From NCBI GenBank assembly GCA_017650255.1, contig JAGCFG010000115.1, positions 1 through 5,503 on the forward strand: a stretch of 5,503 nt of DNA, written 5' to 3'. Below are positions 1-5,503 of this stretch, piece after piece. Source of the stretch: Alphaproteobacteria bacterium. Its GTDB lineage: Bacteria; Pseudomonadota; Alphaproteobacteria; RF32; CAG-239. A model generated the notes under the pieces. That model searched no databases, was not told where the DNA came from, and was given only the letters and a program-made list of their open reading frames with translations. A program made the translations under genes and the position numbers. Numbering within the stretch: position 1 is the stretch's first letter; every line of letters starts with the position of its first letter.

Positions 1-47
1 GTCGTCATCAACAAAGATATCAGCAAAACAAATATATTTTTTTTCAT
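1..47 (-). CDS. Start of an exported-protein gene, cut by the left edge of the window
   Basis: Reading the minus strand from the ATG at 47-45 gives MKKNIFVLLISLLMTT with no stop before the window ends. Two lysines followed by an unbroken hydrophobic run are what the start of a Sec signal peptide or a membrane anchor looks like, so the product is probably exported or inner-membrane. Only 15 complete codons are visible, so no function can be given. There is no strong Shine-Dalgarno sequence; a GAAAG about 9-10 bases before the ATG is the best candidate. Support comes from a well-formed promoter on the same strand at 95-121, which would start RNA about 40 bases before this ATG. The gene is divergent from ddl. 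A chance open frame over so few codons is possible, but the peptide and promoter together make a real gene more likely than not. Confidence 0.5.
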   Translation of the reverse strand, partial: MKKNIFVLLISLLMT

Positions 48-94
48 TAAAAAATCTTTCAATCTCAAAAAAACTTTGTTAGATTAAATATGTT

Positions 95-121
95 ATTATA
101 AGGAATTTTATAAAATGTCAA
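95..121 (-). promoter_or_regulatory. Sigma-70-type promoter for the leftward gene, overlapping the ddl start
   Basis: On the minus strand TTGACA (121-116) is followed after 15 bases by TATAAT (100-95). Both hexamers match the consensus exactly. The spacer is short by 1-3 bases, but a 17-base spacer is obtained if TAATAA (98-93) serves as the -10. Transcription would start near 88 and run into the leftward gene at 47. The -35 box shares bases with the ddl ATG (115-117) and the -10 overlaps the ddl Shine-Dalgarno (100-105), so polymerase bound here could interfere with ddl expression. That last point is inference. Confidence 0.45.
100..105 (+). promoter_or_regulatory. Ribosome binding site of ddl
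   Basis: AAGGAA lies 9 bases before the ATG at 115 and fixes that ATG as the ddl start. I see no convincing plus-strand promoter for ddl in 48-114: an extended -10-like TGTTATTAT (91-99) exists but would start RNA too close to, or beyond, this site. Confidence 0.55.
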
Positions 122-1023
122 AAAAAGTTTTAGTTGTAATGGGCGGTTTTTCCGCAGAAAGAGATGTAAGTATAACAAGCGGTCAGGGAATTGTTGCAGC
201 TTTGGCTCAAAAAGGCTATGAAGTTGTTTCCCATTGTCTCAACAATACAAAAGACTTTTTACAAACACTCAAAGAAGAAAAGCCTGATGTCGTATTTAAT
301 GCCTTACACGGAAACTGGGGCGAAGACGGCGAAATTCAAGGCCTGTTGGATATGTTGCAAATTCCCTATACCCACTCTGGTCTAAAAGCTTCGGCAATAG
401 GTATGGATAAAAACATAACCAAATTAGTTTGCCACTCTTTGGGTATAAAAGTTCCCGCTGGCGAAAAGACAACTTTTTCCGATTTTTGCAAAAACGGCAC
501 AAAAGTTCCGTTTCCTTATGTCATAAAACCGGTCAGTGACGGTTCAAGCGTCGGAGTCTATATCATAAACAGTCCGGAAGACCTAAAACAAATAAAATTT
601 GCTCCTGAAGAGGAGATTTTGATAGAACAATATATTGCCGGCAAAGAGCTTACTGTTGCCGTATTTCAAGGTAAAGCTTTGACCATAACCGAAATGCGCC
701 CTAAACAGGGTTTTTATGACTATCATGCCAAATATACCGACGGAGCAACCGACCACATAATACCGGCACCTCTTCCGCAAGAAGTTTTTGACCAAGCTCT
801 CAAATATGCCGAAATATTGCACAAAGAGCTGGGGTGCAAAACTGTTTCTCGTTCCGACATGCGCTACAACGAAAAAGACGGGCTTGTCTTGCTCGAGATA
901 AACACCGCTCCCGGAATGACACCGCTGTCCTTGGTGCCTGAACAATATGTTCATACTGGTGGCACATACGCCGACTTATGCCGAATTTTGGTGGAGGAGG
1001 CATCTTGCCGCAAAATGTCATAG
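115..1023 (+). CDS. ddl: D-alanine--D-alanine ligase
   Basis: The enzyme is cytoplasmic and joins two D-alanines using ATP, supplying the D-Ala-D-Ala end of the peptidoglycan pentapeptide that MurF adds. At 302 residues it has the normal length of the short DdlB-like form. The N-terminal signature GGFSAERDVS (10-19) holds the substrate-binding Glu15. HGNWGEDG (65-72) follows, then the ATP-grasp stretch YVIKPVSDGSSVGV (135-148) with its nucleotide-binding lysine and serine loop. The omega-loop FYDYHAKYTDG (200-210) covers the active site. SRSDMR (245-250) and LEINTAPGMTPLSLVP (260-275) carry the Mg-binding Glu/Asn and the D-Ala site. All expected catalytic residues appear to be present. One mild oddity is CKTVSRSD (241-248), where the family usually has Gly instead of Thr. 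The end overlaps miaA, so the two are probably co-transcribed. In most proteobacteria ddl sits beside murB/ftsQ; here it does not. Confidence 0.97.
   Translation: MSKKVLVVMGGFSAERDVSITSGQGIVAALAQKGYEVVSHCLNNTKDFLQTLKEEKPDVVFNALHGNWGEDGEIQGLLDMLQIPYTHSGLKASAIGMDKNITKLVCHSLGIKVPAGEKTTFSDFCKNGTKVPFPYVIKPVSDGSSVGVYIINSPEDLKQIKFAPEEEILIEQYIAGKELTVAVFQGKALTITEMRPKQGFYDYHAKYTDGATDHIIPAPLPQEVFDQALKYAEILHKELGCKTVSRSDMRYNEKDGLVLLEINTAPGMTPLSLVPEQYVHTGGTYADLCRILVEEASCRKMS
993..1000 (+). promoter_or_regulatory. Strong ribosome binding site of miaA inside the ddl coding region
   Basis: GGAGGAGG ends 4 bases before the TTG at 1005; counted from the inner GGAGG (993-997) the gap is 7. No comparable site precedes the ATG at 978. 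This site therefore decides the miaA start in favour of TTG 1005. It is translated as part of the ddl C-terminus, which suggests translational coupling. Confidence 0.65.
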
Positions 1024-1931
1024 TCATAGGAGGTCCTACAGCCTCGGGAAAATCTGCTCTTGCGACAGACTTGGCAAAAGCTTTTGACGGAGTTGTCATC
1101 AATGCCGATGCTTCCCAGGTATATCAACATATTCCGGTCATCTCTGCCGCCCCGTCCGAAGACGAAAAGCAAGGTATTGAGCATTGTTTATACGGCTATC
1201 TCGACGAAGCAACAAACGGCAATGTTTTTATGTGGCTGAACTCTGCGGTTGATTGTGTGTACAAAATTTGGGAAAAAGGCAAAACCCCTGTTTTTGTTGG
1301 TGGCAGCGGCCTATATATTCAAAATCTTGTCCAAGGCACAACCCCAATCCCCGAAACCCCGCCGGAAACAAGATTGAAAGTCTCCGAAGAACTGGAAAAA
1401 TACGGCTTGCAATATATCTATGAACAACTTTCAAAAAAAGACGAACCTGCAGCAAAAATGCTGAGTCCTAACGACAAAACCCGTATATGCAGAGCCTATG
1501 AGATACTTCTTGCCACAGGTAAATCTATTTCCCAATGGTATCAGCTCCCAATGGAACAAAAATTGCCGCAAGCCGAGTTTTTAAATATTTCTCTGCTTCC
1601 GCAAAAGTCTGAGCTTGACGAGCGTTGTTCATCTCGCTTCTCCGATATGCTCAATAATGGAGCAATAGAAGAGGTAAAATATCTTTTATCGCGCAATTTA
1701 TCCCCATCTCTGCCGGCAATGACAGCCAAAGGTGTCCCCGAGCTTGCTTCATTTCTAAAAGGAGATATCTCGTTAGAAACGGCAACGGAGCTTGCCGTTG
1801 TTCATACTCGGCAATATGCCAAAAGACAACTTACATGGTTCAGACACAAATTTGCTGCAGACATAGTTTTACCGGAATGTTATATCGGACAGCCCGATTT
1901 TATAAATTGTGTGAAAAAACAATATAAATGA
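1005..1931 (+). CDS. miaA: tRNA dimethylallyltransferase (MiaA)
   Basis: MiaA transfers the dimethylallyl group of DMAPP to N6 of A37 in tRNAs reading UNN codons, the first step toward ms2i6A, and improves reading-frame maintenance. Numbering from TTG 1005 (308 residues; the E. coli protein has 316), the P-loop GGPTASGKS is at 9-17. NADASQVY (33-40) carries the Asp expected to activate the adenine amine. HCLYGYLD (60-67) and VGGSGLY (98-104) follow, and TRQYAKRQLTWFR (268-280) is the C-terminal hallmark. VGGSGLY normally has Thr where Ser101 stands, a conservative change. The ATG at 978 is open and would add nine residues (MPNFGGGGI), but it has no Shine-Dalgarno. The TTG has a strong one and puts the P-loop at the usual distance from the N-terminus. 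The gene overlaps ddl by 19 bases, so it is probably the second gene of a ddl-miaA operon. No terminator is visible after it. Confidence 0.95.
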   Translation: MPQNVIVIGGPTASGKSALATDLAKAFDGVVINADASQVYQHIPVISAAPSEDEKQGIEHCLYGYLDEATNGNVFMWLNSAVDCVYKIWEKGKTPVFVGGSGLYIQNLVQGTTPIPETPPETRLKVSEELEKYGLQYIYEQLSKKDEPAAKMLSPNDKTRICRAYEILLATGKSISQWYQLPMEQKLPQAEFLNISLLPQKSELDERCSSRFSDMLNNGAIEEVKYLLSRNLSPSLPAMTAKGVPELASFLKGDISLETATELAVVHTRQYAKRQLTWFRHKFAADIVLPECYIGQPDFINCVKKQYK

Positions 1932-1960
1932 TTGCAAAAAACGGCTAATTGTTATAAATA
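1932..1960 (+). promoter_or_regulatory. Candidate sigma-70 promoter for mreB
   Basis: TTGCAA (1932-1937) begins directly after the miaA stop codon. It is followed by TATAAA at 1953-1958 (15-base spacer) or TAAATA at 1955-1960 (17-base spacer). Transcription would start near 1966, giving a leader of roughly 28 bases that contains the mreB ribosome binding site. The region is AT-rich, so chance matches are easy. Readthrough from ddl-miaA is also possible because no terminator hairpin separates the genes. Confidence 0.35.
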
Positions 1961-1975
1961 ATAGCTAAATTTTAA

Positions 1976-3034
<1,059 letters not shown>

Positions 3035-3037
3035 TAC

Positions 3038-3068
3038 AAAAAACTCCTCTCAAAAAGAGGAGTTTTTT
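3038..3068. terminator. Bidirectional intrinsic terminator between mreB and the minus-strand gene
   Basis: AAAAAACTCCTCT (3038-3050) and AGAGGAGTTTTTT (3056-3068) are exact reverse complements around a 5-base loop, CAAAA. The A/T ends of the stem supply a six-T run for plus-strand transcription and another for minus-strand transcription. The hairpin fills almost the whole gap between the mreB stop (3034) and the stop of the convergent gene (3069), so it can serve both. Confidence 0.92.
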
Positions 3069-3569
3069 CTAATCTACCTTAAAGGGCATTTCACTGTTCA
3101 TTTTTTTCAAATCTGCTTCAAGTTGCAAATTTTTGGGCATTATTTTTGTTTGGGCAAATGTATTCATATCATTCTCATAAGATCTTATTTTTGCAATATA
3201 ATTACGATCCTTGCTCAAATCATCACCCAGCCCGTCGCTTGGCGAATACTTTGCGAGTTCAACAGCATTAGAAGAAACTTTTTTGGATAGATTTTTTTTA
3301 CCACAGATATTTTTTTTGGCGCTTCGTTTAGGTGCTTTTTTTGGAGGAGTATAAACTTTTTTCATAATCACGCCGTCTTCACTGACTTTTATCAACCCTT
3401 TTTCCAAAGCCGGAAAAGCCGGCAATTTTTCTCTTTTCACCTCAGAAGTTTCCGGCATAAAAAAGTTTGGCTTAATCTGTTTCCTTTTATACACCTCACT
3501 GCTTTTTGCCGAAAGAATCGTCCCCAAAAAAAGCAAAATGGCTACAGCTATAAAACAAAGTTTTTTCAT
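3069..3569 (-). CDS. Lysine-rich exported protein of unknown function
   Basis: I do not recognise this protein. It begins MKKLCFIAVAILLFLGTILSA, a clear Sec signal peptide with likely cleavage after Ala21 by signal peptidase I. Cys5 precedes the hydrophobic core, so no lipobox is seen. The remaining 145 or so residues contain many lysines (about 29 in the whole protein). A proline- and lysine-rich middle (YTPPKKAPKRSAKK, 73-86) is probably disordered. A C-terminal part (about 104-166) could be helical. A basic periplasmic protein that binds an anionic surface is conceivable, but nothing in the sequence proves it. I chose ATG 3569 because AGG lies 6 bases before it; a GTG directly upstream (3572) would add one residue. 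The stop abuts the bidirectional terminator. The gene is divergent from the HEXXH protein gene, 47 bases away. Confidence 0.75.
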   Translation of the reverse strand: MKKLCFIAVAILLFLGTILSAKSSEVYKRKQIKPNFFMPETSEVKREKLPAFPALEKGLIKVSEDGVIMKKVYTPPKKAPKRSAKKNICGKKNLSKKVSSNAVELAKYSPSDGLGDDLSKDRNYIAKIRSYENDMNTFAQTKIMPKNLQLEADLKKMNSEMPFKVD

Positions 3570-3616
3570 CACTTGCCTAAACCTAATATTAACAAATACA
3601 CTTTATCATAATATAC
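3570..3616. promoter_or_regulatory. Divergent intergenic region between two exported-protein genes
   Basis: These 47 AT-rich bases must hold or overlap the promoters of both flanking genes. For the plus strand, TTGCCT (3573-3578) with TACACT (3597-3602, 18-base spacer) is one possibility, and TATCAT (3604-3609) is a better -10 without a good -35. No clear pair is seen on the minus strand. For the leftward gene, AGG before the start codons is a weak ribosome binding site. No operator-like symmetry stands out. Confidence 0.3.
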
Positions 3617-4309
3617 ATGAAAAATATTTCTTTTATATTAATATGTTGCGCGATTATGTGTGCAAAACCGCTCAATGCTCAGGAAAACAACTCAAATTCT
3701 CCTGAAAGGAACCCTTGTGCGCAATATGATAGGATCCCAAAGCTTCGCCTTCGCAGTTCTTTTGGCAAGCTTAAATACGACTTTCAGCACAGTAGCTCTC
3801 AGCTAAAACAAATGAGCTCCAAAAAAAGCCGTGTTCTTGAAAGCGGAACTTTTATGTCTGGTCTTTCTTTTGTTGATATAGATTGGTCCGTTACCATGAG
3901 CGTAATTACCAAAACAACGCCTGACTGCAAATGTGTGGTACCTGCTGCCGTAGATGTTTTTATTGGGTATCGCAATCCGATAATTTATATAAGTAAGGAT
4001 GTTCAAGACGACAAATGCATTTACAATGTGGTAATGCGCCACGAACAACAGCACCAACAAATTAATGTGGCAGTGCTGGAGTATTATCTGCCATTCCTAA
4101 AAAAGGGATTTGAAGAAAAATTGTCAATTCTAAAGGCCCGCCCCTTAAAGGCAGGAACAAAAGTCGATAATATAATGGATGACCTCAATTTTGAATATGC
4201 CGAAGCAATCAGACCTATAATCAATCGTTTTGAAATAACTCTTCAATTGGAACAACAAAATTTAGATACCCGTGAGAACTACGAAAGCGAAAGTAATATT
4301 TGCAAATAA
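3617..4309 (+). CDS. Exported protein with an HEXXH zinc-protease-like motif
   Basis: The protein has 230 residues. It starts with a Sec signal peptide, MKNISFILICCAIMC followed by AKPLNA, with likely cleavage after Ala21. The mature part has a region of probable beta strands (about 75-140) containing CKC (104-106) and Cys134, then HEQQH at 142-146, the zincin HEXXH signature in which two His bind zinc and Glu activates water. Next comes a helical, Gln/Glu-rich C-terminus with several glutamates (155, 166, 167, 193, 196) that could be the third ligand. The ending LDTRENYESESNIC (216-229) looks like a conserved-family tail. DUF922-type secreted putative proteases share this general plan, but I cannot confirm membership. 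Cys34, 104, 106, 134 and 229 could form disulfides in the periplasm. The start is set by the signal peptide; no Shine-Dalgarno precedes it. The gene converges on ftsI with 8 bases between stops. Confidence 0.82.
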   Translation: MKNISFILICCAIMCAKPLNAQENNSNSPERNPCAQYDRIPKLRLRSSFGKLKYDFQHSSSQLKQMSSKKSRVLESGTFMSGLSFVDIDWSVTMSVITKTTPDCKCVVPAAVDVFIGYRNPIIYISKDVQDDKCIYNVVMRHEQQHQQINVAVLEYYLPFLKKGFEEKLSILKARPLKAGTKVDNIMDDLNFEYAEAIRPIINRFEITLQLEQQNLDTRENYESESNICK

Positions 4310-4317
4310 ATGCTTTC

Positions 4318-5503
4318 TTATTCTTTATATGATGCCTCAATCATTTTGGCGCGCTTGTCATCAATATCGTAATTTGCCTGAACATTCAATTGCGGAGCAA
4401 TTGCTGTAATAATTTCTCCGGCGGTTGGAACAGTATTCCATCCCGAAGTTGCAAATCCAAAAGTCTCTTTACTGGCTTTAGGTTCATCCATCATGACAAA
4501 CAGGGCATATCTTGGAGCCGAAACAGGAAAAGTTGCCATAAAAGATGTCATAACTTTTTTATCAATATAGCGCCCGTTTACCAGTTTTTGAGCTGTTCCT
4601 GTTTTTCCTGCAACTTCATATCCTGCCACATTTGCTCTTTTACCGGAACCCTTAACAACAACACCGCGCAGCAATTCACGCATTTTTTTAGAAGTGTCCG
4701 TAGACATAACCTTTTTGCCTTTGTCAGGTGTTTCTTTCTTCAACAAAGTTGGTGTGTGATAAATTCCTCCGTTAACCACAGCCGAAAAAGCCGAAATTAA
4801 ATGCAACGGAGTAAGAGAAATTCCATAACCATAAGCAACTGTTGCGGTGGTTTCTTCGCCCCAACGGCGCGGCACGCTGGGGTGAGCCTTTTCCGTAACC
4901 TCAAAATCTCTGATAGTATCAAAAAATCCTAGGTTCTTAAGAAAGTTTTGTTGCGTTTTTTTGCCGACTTTCAAAGCAATTTGCGCCGATCCGATATTTG
5001 ACGAATGTATCAAAATTTCTTGCAAATCAAGCCAGCGATTTTCGCCTCTGTAATCTTTAATTGTATTATAGCGGAGTTTCAAAGGCTTTGTTGCATCAAA
5101 TTTATCTGCAAGCTTAATTTTTCCGCTTTCCAATCCCATAGCGGCATTAAAAATTTTCAAAACAGATCCTGGCTCATACAATCCTTTTGTTGTAAAGTTG
5201 AACAAAGCTCTCTCCTCTGGAACCGAATTCAAATTCGGGTCATAATCCGGCAAAGAAATCATTGATAAAATCTCTCCGGTATTAACATCCATCAAAATTG
5301 CCGCGGCTCCGATAGCATTAAATTTTTCGACAGCTTTAGTAAGTTTTGACCTGATAGTATCTTGAACACCTGCATCAATGCTCAAACTAAGCGGTAAATC
5401 AGAAGTTGTAAGTCTTTCGTTCAATTCTTTTTCCAGCCCCGAAATCCCGATATTATCAACATTGGTTTTGCCCAAAATATGAGCAAAAAGGTTTTTGTGA
5501 GGA
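4318..5503 (-). CDS. ftsI: Peptidoglycan transpeptidase FtsI (PBP3), C-terminal part; start lies beyond the right edge
   Basis: FtsI is a class B penicillin-binding protein of the divisome that cross-links septal peptidoglycan in the periplasm. About 395 residues are visible. The frame stays open to the window edge, reading PHKNLFAHILGKTNVDN, which matches the family's pre-domain segment (AAHLLGxxNxD). The internal TTG at 5475 is therefore not the real start, and the cytoplasmic tail, membrane helix and pedestal are outside the window. The transpeptidase domain begins near LSIDAGVQ (about 5388). The three active-site motifs are intact: SVLK (5166-5155, nucleophile Ser), SSN (5004-4996) and KTGT (4605-4594). 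The ending GFATSGWNTVPTAGEIITAIAP is of the alphaproteobacterial FtsI type, which favours FtsI over the elongation enzyme PBP2. No PASTA domains are present. No murE follows, so this is the last gene of its unit. Confidence 0.93.
   Translation of the reverse strand, partial: PHKNLFAHILGKTNVDNIGISGLEKELNERLTTSDLPLSLSIDAGVQDTIRSKLTKAVEKFNAIGAAAILMDVNTGEILSMISLPDYDPNLNSVPEERALFNFTTKGLYEPGSVLKIFNAAMGLESGKIKLADKFDATKPLKLRYNTIKDYRGENRWLDLQEILIHSSNIGSAQIALKVGKKTQQNFLKNLGFFDTIRDFEVTEKAHPSVPRRWGEETTATVAYGYGISLTPLHLISAFSAVVNGGIYHTPTLLKKETPDKGKKVMSTDTSKKMRELLRGVVVKGSGKRANVAGYEVAGKTGTAQKLVNGRYIDKKVMTSFMATFPVSAPRYALFVMMDEPKASKETFGFATSGWNTVPTAGEIITAIAPQLNVQANYDIDDKRAKMIEASYKE

Noticed and set aside
583..954. 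Long open frames on the strand opposite ddl and mreB (for example 583-954 and 2599-3012, minus)
   Set aside because: They lie wholly inside strongly conserved genes, have no family-like motifs and no ribosome binding sites; they are by-products of the real coding frames.
978..1004. ATG 978 as the miaA start
   Set aside because: It lacks a ribosome binding site and would add a glycine-rich stretch whose DNA is the Shine-Dalgarno of the TTG start.
1943..1968. Weak hairpin GGCTAATTGTTAT...ATAATAGC between miaA and mreB
   Set aside because: The pairing is imperfect and no T-run follows, so it does not support a terminator.
4297..4308. 12-base palindrome TATTTGCAAATA at the end of the HEXXH gene
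   Set aside because: It has no loop or T-run, is too short for a terminator, and overlaps the stop codon in AT-rich sequence.
4387..4403. Inverted repeat CAATTGC/GCAATTG with a 3-base loop
   Set aside because: It is short, has no T-run and lies in the ftsI coding region (encoding APQLNV), so it is probably chance.
4318..5475. A complete 385-residue ftsI starting at TTG 5475
   Set aside because: The frame continues upstream to the edge with family-like sequence (PHKNLFAHIL), and the membrane anchor and pedestal would be missing, so the gene is simply cut by the window.

Overview
The window looks like a stretch of chromosome from an AT-rich alphaproteobacterium. This inference rests on the style of the conserved proteins. 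The MiaA has alphaproteobacterial-type stretches (NADASQVY, HCLYGYLD, KGVPELASFLKG). The FtsI ends in an alphaproteobacterial-type tail (ATSGWNTVPTAGEIITAIAP). MreB is a typical Gram-negative form. The AT-rich base composition suggests a host-associated or streamlined lineage, but the genus cannot be fixed from the sequence alone.

Layout from left to right. At 1-47, on the minus strand, lies the very start of a gene for an exported protein. Its apparent promoter (95-121) sits on top of the ddl ribosome binding site and start codon. ddl (115-1023, plus) makes D-Ala-D-Ala for peptidoglycan and overlaps miaA (best start TTG at 1005, to 1931, plus), which prenylates tRNA A37. After 62 bases containing a candidate promoter comes mreB (1994-3034, plus), the actin-like cell-shape protein. 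A perfect 13-bp hairpin at 3038-3068 can end transcription from both sides. Next is a divergent pair of unrecognised exported proteins: a lysine-rich one on the minus strand (3069-3569) and one with a zinc-protease-like HEXXH motif on the plus strand (3617-4309), separated by only 47 bases. Last, on the minus strand and running in from beyond the right edge, is the C-terminal part of ftsI (4318-5503), the septal transpeptidase.

Three of the recognisable genes (ddl, mreB, ftsI) serve cell-wall synthesis and shape: Ddl makes the dipeptide terminus that FtsI cross-links, and MreB directs where lateral wall is built. They are separated from their usual neighbours: ddl is not followed by ftsQ, ftsI is not followed by murE, and mreB is not followed by mreC. 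I see no RNA genes, CRISPR arrays, insertion sequences, prophage parts or long repeats, and no stretch of more than about 300 bases lacks a gene. No clear new multi-gene system is present. The least explained parts are the two divergent exported proteins and the fragment at the left edge.
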